DNA from: Campylobacterota bacterium
GTDB lineage: Bacteria; Campylobacterota; Campylobacteria; Campylobacterales; Sulfurimonadaceae
Direction: 5' to 3'
DNA length: 49,858 nt
NCBI GenBank assembly: GCA_013607665.1
Contig: VCAX01000003.1
Location: forward strand, 1-49,858
A program made the translations under genes and the position numbers. The number at the start of each line of letters is the position of its first letter. Position 1 is the first letter of the stretch. The notes beneath the pieces are model-generated. The model saw only the letters and a program-made list of their open reading frames with translations. It had not been told where the DNA came from and did not search any database. Positions 20,325 through 31,087 of the stretch are shown in pieces.

Positions 20325-21461
20325 CTATCTTTTAATTAAAGAGAGAAATTCGGAAAATATGTAGCGACTCTCTTTTGGTCCGGGAGAAGCTTCCGGGTGA
20401 TGTTGCACAGAAAAAACCGGCTCATCATTGTAACGCAGCCCTTCAATTGTATCATCAAAAAGATTTTCATGTGTCACTTCTGCAATCTCTGTGATGTTAT
20501 CAGGAACATTGTAGTTATGGTTTTGCGCCGTAATCTCCACAAGCCCTGTTTTTTGATTTTTTACAGGGTGATTGCCTCCATGGTGACCAAATTTCAACTT
20601 AAATGTCTCATAGCCATGCGCAATACAAAGCAGTTGATGCCCAAGGCAGATACCAAACATCGGAACTTTGGCAGCGATGAGCTTTTTGATCTGCTCTTGT
20701 TCTTTCTTTAGCACCAGTGGATCACCGGGACCATTTGAGAGAAAAACACCATCAATCTCTTTTGCATTGTATTTTGCTATAAGATCCTCTGCAACGAAAT
20801 CATTTGGTACAACTTCAACCTCAATACCGGCAGAGACTAATTCATTTAAAATATTACGCTTGACACCAAAGTCAATAGCAACAATCTTTGCTTCTGCTTT
20901 TGGTGGTTCGTCATATTGGAATTTTCTATAATTATAGGTGCTTGAGTTGTGCTTATATGTCTCTTTTGTACTCACTTTTTCAATATAGTTCACATCTTCG
21001 ATGCGCGGTGAATTTTCTAAAATCTTTTTGAGTTCTGCTTTGTCACTCACCTCAGCAGAAGCGACCATCATCATGGCACCTTCCTTGCGAAGCATCTTCG
21101 TTAAAAATCTTGTATCGACATCACACAGGCCCATAACATCAAATTTTCTCAAAAACTCTTGCAAAGAGCTCTCTGCTCTAAAGTTTGAGTAACGCTCTTG
21201 ATACTTGCGAACGATCATTCCCTTTGCATGTGCCCCAAGCGATTCCATATCTTCATCATTCACACCGACATTACCGATCTCAGGCATTGTAAAAGTAACA
21301 AATTGTCCGGCATATGAAGGGTCAGACATAATCTCTTGATACCCTGTCATAGAAGTATTAAAAACTATTTCACCCACTTCCGTTTTATCGGCACCAAAGC
21401 TTTTTGCTTTTATAAAAGTACCATTTTCCAAATATATCCAAGCTTGTTTTAGTGACTCCAT
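20325..21461 (-). CDS. carA: Carbamoyl-phosphate synthase small subunit
   Basis: FNTSMTGYQEIMSDPSYAGQ; MFGICLGHQLL; HHPEASPGP. Confidence 0.97.
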   Translation of the reverse strand: MESLKQAWIYLENGTFIKAKSFGADKTEVGEIVFNTSMTGYQEIMSDPSYAGQFVTFTMPEIGNVGVNDEDMESLGAHAKGMIVRKYQERYSNFRAESSLQEFLRKFDVMGLCDVDTRFLTKMLRKEGAMMMVASAEVSDKAELKKILENSPRIEDVNYIEKVSTKETYKHNSSTYNYRKFQYDEPPKAEAKIVAIDFGVKRNILNELVSAGIEVEVVPNDFVAEDLIAKYNAKEIDGVFLSNGPGDPLVLKKEQEQIKKLIAAKVPMFGICLGHQLLCIAHGYETFKLKFGHHGGNHPVKNQKTGLVEITAQNHNYNVPDNITEIAEVTHENLFDDTIEGLRYNDEPVFSVQHHPEASPGPKESRYIFSEFLSLIKR

Positions 21462-21463
21462 AA

Positions 21464-22015
21464 CTACTCCATTCCTCTCTTCATCAGCTCTTCATGATAC
21501 AGTTTTTCATGTAAAATCTCAAATTCATCCGTTCCGGGAATAAATTTTCTTTTATAAGAACGAATCTTCTCCATTACGGCATCTTCGATCTCGGAAGTAT
21601 CTGCCAAAAATGATGTGATTGCATTATAGATGATATTTTTCACACGATTCTCATTGACATCAAAGTGGATAAGATCCTCTTCGTAGAGCTCATCCAAAAT
21701 CTTGTGTGCAATATCTGAAAAACGCTCTTCATAATCTAAAATCACATCAAAATCAGGTGCAAGTTTTTTCTTTATCATGAAAAAAAGCTGGCGCTCATCT
21801 GCAAGCATAAACTCAATCTCTTCTTCATTTTCTTCAAGATATTCATTTACTTTTTCTTCAAGTGCCATCTCTCTTTTGACACTCTCTTGCAGAACTTTTT
21901 CTGCCTCATCAGCGACAGGTTCAAGCCCTCGTGTTAATGTGACGGCGCCACTCTTTGCCAAGTCAATAGATACTTTGTTGGATATATGTGGAATAGTTTT
22001 TAGTGATATTTTCAT
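21464..22015 (-). CDS. DUF507 family protein
   Basis: Acidic helical protein directly upstream of carA. Confidence 0.75.
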   Translation of the reverse strand: MKISLKTIPHISNKVSIDLAKSGAVTLTRGLEPVADEAEKVLQESVKREMALEEKVNEYLEENEEEIEFMLADERQLFFMIKKKLAPDFDVILDYEERFSDIAHKILDELYEEDLIHFDVNENRVKNIIYNAITSFLADTSEIEDAVMEKIRSYKRKFIPGTDEFEILHEKLYHEELMKRGME

Positions 22016-22088
22016 GATGGCGACCCTGCTTATTAATAAAATTAAAGCATTTTACAATAACTTAGGTAAAAATCTTATTAGAGTAAAA

Positions 22089-22601
22089 TTACTCTGCAAG
22101 CAGCAGTGTTAATTCAGAAGCTTTTTTAGGATCCATTTTCGTTAAAATCTTACCGACAACCTTTGGTTTGAGCGATTGTAAAATAGCGGCTGCCTCTTGT
22201 GTTTTCATATCTGAGAGTATATTTGCTGCAGAAGCTGCTTTCATCTTTGCAAAAGTCTGCGCGATTTTATTCATCTTCGTTGATTTAAGCTCAGCTAAAA
22301 CCTTTTTATTTTCAGCAAGCATCTTCTTTAGGGCCGCTTCTTTTTTCGTTATTTCTTGGAGTTTTTGATTTATCTGTTCTTCTTGCAGATCGAGCTTCGC
22401 TTTTTTCTTTTTTAGTAAGGCCTCTGTTGCGGTTTTTAAGGCATTGAGTGACTGTTTTTGTTCATCAATACGCTCTAACTCGACTAAAAGCTCACTTTTT
22501 CGCTCTTTAAATATCTCTGTACATTCAAAAAGTTTGTCACTCGTTTGCAAAGCCAAAAGAAGATTTTGCAGCAGCAGAAAAGCAAGGAATAATCGTATCA
22601 T
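22089..22601 (-). CDS. MotE-like / MgtE N-domain-like protein, probably flagellar
   Basis: Signal peptide, coiled coil, then KMKAASAANILSDMKTQEAAAILQSLKPKVVGKILTKMDPKKASEL. Confidence 0.65.
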   Translation of the reverse strand: MIRLFLAFLLLQNLLLALQTSDKLFECTEIFKERKSELLVELERIDEQKQSLNALKTATEALLKKKKAKLDLQEEQINQKLQEITKKEAALKKMLAENKKVLAELKSTKMNKIAQTFAKMKAASAANILSDMKTQEAAAILQSLKPKVVGKILTKMDPKKASELTLLLAE

Positions 22602-23032
22602 GAAGCTTGCCTTATTTTTGTTTTTTTCGTATGTGTCATCAACGCTACTTCATCTAAATCTTTTGCTTCTTGGAGTTTTTGTGCTTTGAGGATTTTCTCT
22701 ATCTCTTGCAGCTCGAGATACTTAAACTTTTCATACTCTATCATCGCATGTTTGAGCTGTTCTTTTGCTTCTAAGAGTTCTTTTTGCGCATATGTTACCC
22801 ACTCTTCATTATGCGCGATTAACGCTCTTTGTGCATCAAGCAGACTTCTATTAGCCAAAAACTCGGCCATATTACCCTCTTTTGGGCTTGTAATCTCTTC
22901 AAGAGAGCGCAGAGATTCTTGCAGTGCTTCTTTTGCATTAGCAAGGTTTTGATTGGCCTTTTGCACTACCCGTTCACTCTTTTGCATGCTGTTTTTCTTT
23001 ATAGTCACCAAAGAGCTAAAACGAGTTTTCAT
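22598..23032 (-). CDS. FliJ-like coiled-coil protein
   Basis: N-terminal KTRFSSLVTIKKNSMQKSERVVQKANQNL and coiled coil; next to the MotE-like gene. Confidence 0.55.
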   Translation of the reverse strand: MKTRFSSLVTIKKNSMQKSERVVQKANQNLANAKEALQESLRSLEEITSPKEGNMAEFLANRSLLDAQRALIAHNEEWVTYAQKELLEAKEQLKHAMIEYEKFKYLELQEIEKILKAQKLQEAKDLDEVALMTHTKKTKIRQAS

Positions 23033-23049
23033 CTGCGTGCAGTCCTTAT

Positions 23050-24309
23050 TTAGAGGATTATTGTATCATCTCTCTCAGGGGAAGTAGAAATGATACCGAC
23101 TTTTGTTTGGCTTATCTCTTCGATAAGTTTAACATAATCTTGGGCACTTTGTGGTAAATCTTCAAATTTTCTCGCACCTACAGAGCCATTCCAGCCTTTA
23201 AAAGTTTTATAAATCGGTTTGACATTTTCCAAATCAACCGGCACATAATCGATCTCTTTTCCATTGTACTCATAGGCAACACACACTTTTACCTCATCAA
23301 ATCCGTCAAGAACATCGAGTTTCATAAGAGCAAACTCATCACAACCATTGAGGCGTGAAGCATAACGTGTCGCTACTGCATCGAACCAGCCGCAACGGCG
23401 TGCACGTCCTGTTGTCGTTCCAAACTCATGGCCCTGCTCACCAAGACGTTTGCCATCCTCGCCCATATCTTCACTTGGAAACGGGCCATTCCCGACACGT
23501 GTACAGTAGGCTTTAACGATTCCTGTCACTTTTCCTATGTCTTTTGGATTGATTCCAAGTCCTGTACAGGCACCTGCACTTACAGTCGAACTTGACGTAA
23601 CATACGGATAGGTTCCATGGTCAATGTCAAGCATCGTTCCCTGTGCACCCTCTAAAAGGACATGCTTTCCTTCCGAATCAAGTGCGCGCCACACCATTTG
23701 TGTAGTATCTGTAATAAATGGTGCAAGCTTCTCTTTATAGCCTTGCAGCTCTGCTAGAAGCTCCTCTTTTTTAGGTGCATGCAGATCCATAACATCAAAA
23801 ATAGGTTTGTTCTGTGCAAAGTAATCTAAAATAGTCTGACAGAGTTTTTCAGGGTTTAAAAGCTCACCAACACGGTGCCCAATACGATTGATCTTATCAG
23901 AATATGCAGGCCCAATTCCTTTACCTGTCGTACCGATGGCTTTGTCACCTTTAAGGCGCTCTTTTGCCTGATCGATCGCTGCGTGATAGGAGAGATTGAG
24001 GTGTGCTTTGTCCGAGATATAAAGACGTCCCTCAAGCCCTTCAAACTGCTCCATCTCTTTAATGATAGAACTCGGAGAAAGTACAGCACCATTTCCAACA
24101 ACATTCACAGCCTTAGGATTGAGTACACCGGAAGGAATAAGGTGCAGCGCGTATTTCACACCGTCAACCCAGATCGTGTGCCCTGCATTGTGTCCACCCT
24201 GACTTCTACAGACCATATCGTACTCTAAGGCAAGTTTGTCGACAATCTTTCCTTTGCCTTCATCACCCCACTGAATTCCAACAATTACATCAGCTCTATT
24301 TCTATTCAT
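23050..24309 (-). CDS. purA: Adenylosuccinate synthetase
   Basis: [37 protein letters not shown]. Confidence 0.98.
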   Translation of the reverse strand: MNRNRADVIVGIQWGDEGKGKIVDKLALEYDMVCRSQGGHNAGHTIWVDGVKYALHLIPSGVLNPKAVNVVGNGAVLSPSSIIKEMEQFEGLEGRLYISDKAHLNLSYHAAIDQAKERLKGDKAIGTTGKGIGPAYSDKINRIGHRVGELLNPEKLCQTILDYFAQNKPIFDVMDLHAPKKEELLAELQGYKEKLAPFITDTTQMVWRALDSEGKHVLLEGAQGTMLDIDHGTYPYVTSSSTVSAGACTGLGINPKDIGKVTGIVKAYCTRVGNGPFPSEDMGEDGKRLGEQGHEFGTTTGRARRCGWFDAVATRYASRLNGCDEFALMKLDVLDGFDEVKVCVAYEYNGKEIDYVPVDLENVKPIYKTFKGWNGSVGARKFEDLPQSAQDYVKLIEEISQTKVGIISTSPERDDTIIL

Positions 24310-24312
24310 TAC

Positions 24313-25170
24313 TTACTTTTCCTCTTTTTCTAATGCTTCACATAAAGCATCTGTATATATCGCAAATCCGACCGATGTCAGTTCACCGTCTTTATATCTG
24401 CCACCGCGAGCATAGACTTCATTATCTACAATGCAGCGAAAATAAAGCTCATCATAATAGAGCATCTTTGCATAGTACATTGGTGCTAACACTGCATTCT
24501 CACACTGCATATCTTCACACAGTTCCTTCATTTTTAAAAGTTCCTCTGTAATCGCTTTTGGTGCAATGGCAATGACCTCATCGATCTGTGAGACATACTG
24601 CAGATAGACAAGTTTTGTCAGCCACTCCTCTTTGAGATTGATAAACTTGTCAATGTTAATATGACGAAAATCATCAATATCAAACTCTGCAAACATCTCA
24701 GTTAGGAGTTCTGGTATCTTCATATTTGATATCTGCATCAATGGATTGAGATCGAGCTTTTCAAAAATTGCAACTGCCAGATTCATCACAGATGAAAGTT
24801 TTGTCTCTCCCATAAACTCTACACCGACTTGATACTGCTCATTTGTCGGGTAGGTAAAAACAGGTTGAATGTAGAACCATTTTTTCTGCTTTGTATTTTG
24901 CCCCAGACGCTTTTGAATAATACGCACAACATCGATCGTTGAGTCTGCACGCAGTGAAAGTGAATTGTTTTTCTCATCATTGATACGAATAAGATCCCGC
25001 TCATCGGCAATAGATTTGTGTTGATGATAAGAAAAAATCGGTGTGACGATCTCTTCAAATCCGTTTGCATCAAGTATTTCACTTGCCGTATGCTCAATAT
25101 GGCGCTTGAGCTTCGCACTCTTTGCAAAATAGAGTTTCGACCCGTTTGGAATCTCGTGTTCAAGTATCAT
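24313..25170 (-). CDS. hisZ: ATP phosphoribosyltransferase regulatory subunit-like (class II HisRS-like)
   Basis: HisRS-like fold: RIN..NSLSLRADSTIDVVRII, VYARGGRYKDGELTSVGFAIY; no obvious anticodon-binding domain. Confidence 0.75.
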   Translation of the reverse strand: MILEHEIPNGSKLYFAKSAKLKRHIEHTASEILDANGFEEIVTPIFSYHQHKSIADERDLIRINDEKNNSLSLRADSTIDVVRIIQKRLGQNTKQKKWFYIQPVFTYPTNEQYQVGVEFMGETKLSSVMNLAVAIFEKLDLNPLMQISNMKIPELLTEMFAEFDIDDFRHINIDKFINLKEEWLTKLVYLQYVSQIDEVIAIAPKAITEELLKMKELCEDMQCENAVLAPMYYAKMLYYDELYFRCIVDNEVYARGGRYKDGELTSVGFAIYTDALCEALEKEEK

Positions 25171-26298
25171 CTATATCTCTTTTTTTTCTAAAGCAGTTTT
25201 AAAATAGGTCTCATTGTACACTTTTGAAGCAAGACCACTGTATGTCAAGCGTCCCATACGGTGTAAAATAAGTTCAATTGCATTAACAACCCAAATAGAT
25301 TCATGCGGCGGAATAATTCCCATTTGATTGATACGGAATATTTTGCCTTTAAGATGGTCTTGACCACCTGCAACATTCACACCGTATTCCTCTTTTAAGG
25401 CAGAGCGGATCTTTGATGCATCCGCATCATCGATCGTCGTCATACTCTTTGCAGGCACCTTAGGATAGCTGTGCAGGCCAATGGCCTCTAGTGCCGCTCG
25501 TGTTGCTTTTGCACGACGTGCCGTATTACAATAAAGCACACCAATACCGCCCTCACGCTCAATCATCTCCAAGACCTCTAAAAGTCCAATGATGAGCGTT
25601 GTCGCTGCCGTATAGGCAGTTGTATTTTGACGCTGTTTTTTTATCTCTGAAGCAAGATTGAAGTAGTATCCTGTACCCGAGCCGATCTTCTCTATCGCAG
25701 CATTTGAAAGACCTAGAATTGCAAGCCCCGGTGGCAGCATCAAAGCTTTTTGACTTCCGGCAATCAAACAGTCAATGTTTGTAACATCAACACGCTCAAC
25801 ACCCACAGCTGTAATGCCGTCTGCTATAATCATAATATCTGGATTAATTGCTTTTGCAGCAGCAGCAAGCTCTTCAACAGGATGACGCAGACCACCTGCT
25901 GACTCACTGATCTGTACAGCAATGGCATCGATGTTCGGATCTGCTTTGAGTGCTTCTACGACAGCATCAACACTTACAGGGGTGTCCCACTCGTTTTTAA
26001 TCTCCACATTTTTAAGTCCATGCGCTACGGCAATCTTTCCGAAACGCTCACCGAATTTTCCGGAATTCACGCTTAAAAGTCTCTTCTTACAGAGGTTTAT
26101 CACCGCTGCTTCCATCGCACCTGTTCCACTTGAAGCAATCATCACCACTTCATCGGTTGCAAAAAGTTTAAAAAGATGTTGGCGTGTCTTTTCAAAAATC
26201 GCTTCAAATTCCGGTGTACGGTGGTGCATTGTCTCATCTGCCATGGCATTTCTGACATTTTGCGGTACTGGAGTCGGTCCAGGAGTAAAAAGTAACAT
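25171..26298 (-). CDS. Class V aminotransferase (alanine/serine-glyoxylate aminotransferase-like)
   Basis: LFTPGPTPVPQNVRNAMADETMHHRTPEFE; IADGITAVGVERVD; GSQKALMLPPGL. Confidence 0.9.
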   Translation of the reverse strand: MLLFTPGPTPVPQNVRNAMADETMHHRTPEFEAIFEKTRQHLFKLFATDEVVMIASSGTGAMEAAVINLCKKRLLSVNSGKFGERFGKIAVAHGLKNVEIKNEWDTPVSVDAVVEALKADPNIDAIAVQISESAGGLRHPVEELAAAAKAINPDIMIIADGITAVGVERVDVTNIDCLIAGSQKALMLPPGLAILGLSNAAIEKIGSGTGYYFNLASEIKKQRQNTTAYTAATTLIIGLLEVLEMIEREGGIGVLYCNTARRAKATRAALEAIGLHSYPKVPAKSMTTIDDADASKIRSALKEEYGVNVAGGQDHLKGKIFRINQMGIIPPHESIWVVNAIELILHRMGRLTYSGLASKVYNETYFKTALEKKEI

Positions 26299-26393
26299 GC
26301 TGTTTCCTATTGTATTGTCTCGTTTAATGTTTAATTTTAAAAAAACCTCGTATTATATCGAAATATGTTTAAATTTTTGTTTTAAGGGAAAAA

Positions 26394-27164
26394 ATGACCA
26401 TTTTTGATTCTGTTATTTTAGGAAGTATCGAAGGTTTTACCGAGTTTCTGCCTATCTCTTCGACCGGACACCTCATTGTTGTTTCAAAATTTCTCGGAAT
26501 CGATCAGACAGCAGTTACAAAAGCCTACGAGGTCATCATTCAATTTGCTGCTATTTTGGCTGTTGTACTTAACTACAAAGAGAAATTTTCCCTGCAAAAA
26601 ATAGAACTCTGGAAAAAACTCATTTTAGCATTTATTCCTATTGGAGCAGTTGGATTTGTTTTCTCCCATCAGATAAAAGCACTCTTTAGTGTCGAGATAG
26701 TAGCTATTATGTTCATCGTCGGCGGCATCATCTTTTTGCTTGTTGAGAAATTCTATATCCCAAAAGAGAGAACACAGATTGAGAGTGTAGAGCTTGTTAC
26801 TTATAAACAGGCACTCTGGATAGGAATTGCTCAGATCTTTGCACTCATTCCCGGAACAAGTCGTGCGGGTTCGAGCATCATCGGTGCACTGCTTGTCGGC
26901 CTCTCACGCAAGGCAAGTGCCGAGTTTAGCTTTTTACTCGCTGTGCCTGTCATGTGTGCCGTAACAGGCTATGATCTGCTCAAACATTACCATGAATTTT
27001 CAGATACCAACCTCATCACACTCGCTGTTGGCTTCGTTGTCGCTTTTGTCGTTGCCTTTATCACCATCAAGCTCTTTTTAAAATTCTTAGAAAAATTCAC
27101 TTTCGTTGCTTTTGGTATCTATCGAATTCTCTTTGGCATGCTTCTTTTAACATTATTTAACTAA
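26394..27164 (+). CDS. uppP: Undecaprenyl-diphosphatase
   Basis: [34 protein letters not shown]. Confidence 0.96.
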   Translation: MTIFDSVILGSIEGFTEFLPISSTGHLIVVSKFLGIDQTAVTKAYEVIIQFAAILAVVLNYKEKFSLQKIELWKKLILAFIPIGAVGFVFSHQIKALFSVEIVAIMFIVGGIIFLLVEKFYIPKERTQIESVELVTYKQALWIGIAQIFALIPGTSRAGSSIIGALLVGLSRKASAEFSFLLAVPVMCAVTGYDLLKHYHEFSDTNLITLAVGFVVAFVVAFITIKLFLKFLEKFTFVAFGIYRILFGMLLLTLFN

Positions 27165-27233
27165 AATAATTTTTAACATTTGGAACACAATGTGCTTTAT
27201 TTTTAGCATCCAATAGATGTTAAAGGAGATATC

Positions 27234-27326
27234 ATGCAGAATTTCAGCAGATATAACGCCCACCTACATTTAGTTTTAGAGAAACTTGAGCGCTCATTTT
27301 ACAAACTGAGTTGCAAGTTTTTATAA
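27234..27326 (+). CDS. 30-aa candidate small protein downstream of uppP
   Basis: Manual translation [37 protein letters not shown] 5-7 nt upstream of ATG; absent from the ORF track. Confidence 0.5.
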   Translation: MQNFSRYNAHLHLVLEKLERSFYKLSCKFL

Positions 27327-27911
27327 TACTTTTAGTACTTTCGATGCAAGAGCGAGGGCTTTTGATCGGTGTGAAAGCTCTTTTTTTACTCCGTCATCAA
27401 GCTCTCCTAGTGTTTTGTCGAATCCAGCAGGTACGAACATCGGGTCATACCCAAACCCTTTCTCCCCTCTTGCTTCTGTTATAGCCGTTCCATACATCCA
27501 GCCATGCACTGTTCTTTCTTTATCTTTTGTAACAATCGCAATTGCTGCTGTATAGTGCGCAGGTGAGCTGCTTGCTCCTTTTGCCTTTATCTCCGCTATA
27601 AGCTTATAGAGATTCTCTTTGTCACTTGCATTCACACCGCCATAACGTGCAGAGAAGATTCCAGGAGCACCCCCTAAGATATCAACACTGATGCCACTGT
27701 CATCTGCAAGAACAACAGCATCTTCATCACCCAAAGCCTCATAAACCGCGCGTGCTTTGATAAGCGCATTGCCTTTAAATGTATCAGCATCTTCGACAAT
27801 CTCAAACTCTTCAATAAGATCCGTATAAGGGGCAACCTCATACGCTTTGCAGAGTGCTTTAATCTCTTTTACCTTACCTTTGTTCGCAGTTGCCAGTACT
27901 AATTTTTTCAA
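27321..27911 (-). CDS. rdgB: Non-canonical purine NTP pyrophosphatase (RdgB/HAM1)
   Basis: [50 protein letters not shown]. Confidence 0.96.
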   Translation of the reverse strand: MKKLVLATANKGKVKEIKALCKAYEVAPYTDLIEEFEIVEDADTFKGNALIKARAVYEALGDEDAVVLADDSGISVDILGGAPGIFSARYGGVNASDKENLYKLIAEIKAKGASSSPAHYTAAIAIVTKDKERTVHGWMYGTAITEARGEKGFGYDPMFVPAGFDKTLGELDDGVKKELSHRSKALALASKVLKVL

Positions 27912-28016
27912 TGCTCTTCCTTAAACTATCTTTTAAATTCTCTTTTTTATCTTTTGCAAATCAATTATAAATAATAGTTGCTCTATAATTTCAAAATTAT
28001 ACTATAAAGGTTTACT

Positions 28017-29342
28017 ATGTTCAAAAAAGTTTTACCACTTTCTACAATTTTGTTCCTAAGATTTTTAGGACTTTTTCTCGTTTTACCGGTTTTATCTGTT
28101 TATGCTCTTGACCTAGAAGGGGCAACACCTTTTCTAGTCGGTGTCGTTGTCGGTGGCTATGCACTCACACAGGCTATCTTTCAAGTTCCTTTTGGAAGCA
28201 TGAGTGATAAGATAGGCAGAAAACCCACTATTCTTTTTGGTCTTCTTATCTTCTTGGTCGGCTCCCTTATCTGTGCCTATTCAACAGATATCTATACGCT
28301 GATGCTGGGACGTTTTTTACAAGGAGCCGGTGCTATCGGTTCAGTTGTAACAGCTATGATTGCCGACCTAGTTGAAGAGAAGACTCGAGGACATGCAATG
28401 GCTATCATGGGCGGATTCATTGCCATGAGTTTTGCATTTGCTATGGCGCTTGGTCCTGTGATTGCAGCACATTACGGTATCAGCACAATCTTCGTCATCA
28501 CTGCGGTTTTAGCGTTTGTTGCCATTGTTGTTCTCTTTACAAAAGTGCCGACACCTCCAAAGATAAAGCATATCTATCATAATAAGACAAAAACAAGTGA
28601 TATCTTAAAAGATCCAAATCTCTTAAGTATGATTATCATCAATGCAATGCAAAAAGGGCTTATGACAGCGGCATTTGTTATCATTCCTGTGTTTCTCACG
28701 CAGCCGGAGTACGGTTTTAACTGGGCAAAAAGTGATCTATGGATGGTCTATGCACCGGCAATGGTTGCAGGACTTGTAGCTATGGGACCTGCTGCTGTAT
28801 TTGGTGAAAAGCATAATATTCCAAAACAGATATTTCTACTCTCTATCGTACTTTTTACAGCATCTTTTTTAATGATGGGGCTTACAAACTCCTCTGCGAT
28901 TTTTATCACGGCTGTTATCTTCTTCTTTATTGCTTTTAATATGATGGAACCGCTTGTACAGTCAATGATCTCCAAATTTGCAAAAGTACACCAAAAAGGT
29001 GCAGCGCTTGGGATTGCAAACTCTGCGGCATACTTTTTTACTTTTATCGGTGGTACTTTTGCAGGACTCTATCTCGATGTCAGTTCACGTGAGACACTAG
29101 GACTTACTATTGGGGGCATCAGTCTTGTATGGTTACTCTGGACAGCACTTAAGATGAAAAATCCGCTACGCTACTCACACCTTATCATTCCTGAAAATGA
29201 AGTTGATTTTGACAAACTCAATGCCTTAGAGCATGAGCATATTGCAGAGTGGTTTATTAACGAAACAGAAAAAGTTGTAGTAATCAAATATGCAAGCGAA
29301 AAACTTGAAGAAGATGATTTAAAAGCGAAAATAATGAAATAG
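28017..29342 (+). CDS. MFS transporter
   Basis: 12-TM pattern; GSMSDKIGRKPTILFGLL and GRFLQGAGAIGSV motifs. Confidence 0.88.
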   Translation: MFKKVLPLSTILFLRFLGLFLVLPVLSVYALDLEGATPFLVGVVVGGYALTQAIFQVPFGSMSDKIGRKPTILFGLLIFLVGSLICAYSTDIYTLMLGRFLQGAGAIGSVVTAMIADLVEEKTRGHAMAIMGGFIAMSFAFAMALGPVIAAHYGISTIFVITAVLAFVAIVVLFTKVPTPPKIKHIYHNKTKTSDILKDPNLLSMIIINAMQKGLMTAAFVIIPVFLTQPEYGFNWAKSDLWMVYAPAMVAGLVAMGPAAVFGEKHNIPKQIFLLSIVLFTASFLMMGLTNSSAIFITAVIFFFIAFNMMEPLVQSMISKFAKVHQKGAALGIANSAAYFFTFIGGTFAGLYLDVSSRETLGLTIGGISLVWLLWTALKMKNPLRYSHLIIPENEVDFDKLNALEHEHIAEWFINETEKVVVIKYASEKLEEDDLKAKIMK

Positions 29343-29344
29343 TA

Positions 29345-29358
29345 TTGATTTATATCAT
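29345..29358 (+). promoter_or_regulatory. FNR/DNR-type box upstream of nosL, with -10 TAGAAT at 29381-29386
   Basis: TTGAT-TTAT-ATCAT; centre 29351.5 is 29.5 bp from the first base of TAGAAT, i.e. -41.5. Confidence 0.7.
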
Positions 29359-29409
29359 CTAATATTCCATAATAATAAGCTAGAATAATCTCTAAAAAAG
29401 GTTTGCCTT

Positions 29410-29859
29410 ATGATGAGATTACTCTTCTTGTTTCTACTTGTTGCATTCACACTCCTTAGCACAACAGGATGTGATAAAAAAACAGACTCTCAAGTTCGTA
29501 AAGTTCATTTTGATCGTGATATGTGCGCGCGCTGTGCCATGGTTGTCAGTGACAGACAAAACACAGTACAAGCCATTAACCCGGAGACAGGAAAACATTA
29601 CCTTTTTGATGACATTGGCTGTATGGTTTTATGGTTTGATGAAGAAAAGATCCCTTGGAAGGACAAAGCTGTTATTTGGGTAACCGATGTCAAAACAGGA
29701 AAATGGATAGATGCGCGAAAAGCCTTTTATGATACAGAAAACATTACACCTATGGCCTATGGTTTTTCAGCCCATACCGCAAAAGAAGATATTGCAAAAG
29801 AGCAAGAGATCATTGACTACAATGAAGTTGTAAAAAGAGTCAGAGCTATCGGAAGATAG
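29410..29859 (+). CDS. nosL: NosL copper chaperone-type lipoprotein
   Basis: Lipoprotein-like signal ending TTGC; RDMCARCAMVVSDRQNTVQAINPETGKHYLFDDIGCM. Confidence 0.88.
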   Translation: MMRLLFLFLLVAFTLLSTTGCDKKTDSQVRKVHFDRDMCARCAMVVSDRQNTVQAINPETGKHYLFDDIGCMVLWFDEEKIPWKDKAVIWVTDVKTGKWIDARKAFYDTENITPMAYGFSAHTAKEDIAKEQEIIDYNEVVKRVRAIGR

Positions 29860-31087
29860 GTTTTTTATCTTTCATAATAAGATTTGGTTCTACAAAAGGA
29901 GCTAATTTCAACAAAAAATCTAAAAGTGCCATAATAGGGGCGCCGTAAAAGAATTTAACTTTATGATTTTCCTGCCAAAGCAGATCTGCGTGCTGATATA
30001 CTTCAAAAGGCGTATCGCCTATGCCATCCTTGTCAGCATCAAAACCATCGTACCTGTCCCAATAATTATACTCCACAACATTAGATACATCAAAATTGCC
30101 CCCGGTATCTTTTACAACATCATCTATATTTCCAAAAATCCTGTTATGTACAATGGTATTGTCTTTGATACTTGCATGAAAATGAAGTGCTTCGGCGTTG
30201 TAAGCGATTTCATTGTTTTGGATATAGCGCTTCATACCCTGTGCTTTTTCTGTACCTTGAATATAAAGGCCTTTTGCATTATAGCGTACGCGGTTATTTT
30301 TAAAGACAAAATTGGCAACACCGCCTATCATCACACCGATACCCGCAGCCCCTTTGGAACTAAAAATCGTGTTTGCTGTGACCTCTGTATCTTTTGCTCC
30401 CATAAACATCATCCCCACGGCATTATACTTATAGCTGTTATTCTCAAATTTATTCGCATTACTAAGTTCTACATATGTAGCAAATCTGTTGTTTATGAAT
30501 CTATTGTCTGCAAAGAGATTATGGTGAGAGTAGTGGAGCGTCACATCTCGTGTATCGTGGATTTTATTATTTCGTATCGTATTGAAATGGCTGTAGTACA
30601 TTTTCAAACCATTTCCCTGCAGAGAAATTTCATTTTTTTTCACACTAATGTCATTTCCCTCAATATGAGCGTTTTGTACACTATCCATATCTATGCCATA
30701 GAGCAGATCAAAAAGACGACAGTTTTTTAAGGTAAAATCAGTGACTTTTACAAGGCTTATACCTGCATCGATTTTTTGCATATTTTGCCCGCTATGCGAA
30801 ATCATAAGATTTTGCAAAGTGACATGTGAACTCAGCACTTTTACAACAGAGTCTTTGCCATCTCCTTTAATATGCACATTTTTACCTACTCCAAGGATTG
30901 TCAAAGGCTTGGTAATAACAATATTGCCTTCATACACACCATCTTGCAGTTTAATAATTGCACCGCTTGAAGCACGCTCTATTGCATCTTGTAGGGGATT
31001 TGCAAATAAAACAGAGCTAAAAAGGAAAAGGAAACTAATAAAATTTATGAATCTCTTCCATAATATTGGCAAACTCAATATCATCAC
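29846..31087 (-). CDS. nosD: NosD-like periplasmic copper-binding/maturation protein, second copy
   Basis: Parallel beta-helix repeats; FANPLQDAIERASSGAIIKLQDGVYEGNIVITKPLTILG; similar over its length to the ORF at 36319-37539. Confidence 0.85.
   Translation of the reverse strand: MMILSLPILWKRFINFISFLFLFSSVLFANPLQDAIERASSGAIIKLQDGVYEGNIVITKPLTILGVGKNVHIKGDGKDSVVKVLSSHVTLQNLMISHSGQNMQKIDAGISLVKVTDFTLKNCRLFDLLYGIDMDSVQNAHIEGNDISVKKNEISLQGNGLKMYYSHFNTIRNNKIHDTRDVTLHYSHHNLFADNRFINNRFATYVELSNANKFENNSYKYNAVGMMFMGAKDTEVTANTIFSSKGAAGIGVMIGGVANFVFKNNRVRYNAKGLYIQGTEKAQGMKRYIQNNEIAYNAEALHFHASIKDNTIVHNRIFGNIDDVVKDTGGNFDVSNVVEYNYWDRYDGFDADKDGIGDTPFEVYQHADLLWQENHKVKFFYGAPIMALLDFLLKLAPFVEPNLIMKDKKPIFR

Noticed and set aside
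29963-30730. 255-codon plus-strand ORF antisense to nosD2
   Set aside because: Composition is typical of antisense frames in beta-helix genes; no RBS or family resemblance; NosD on the other strand explains the sequence.
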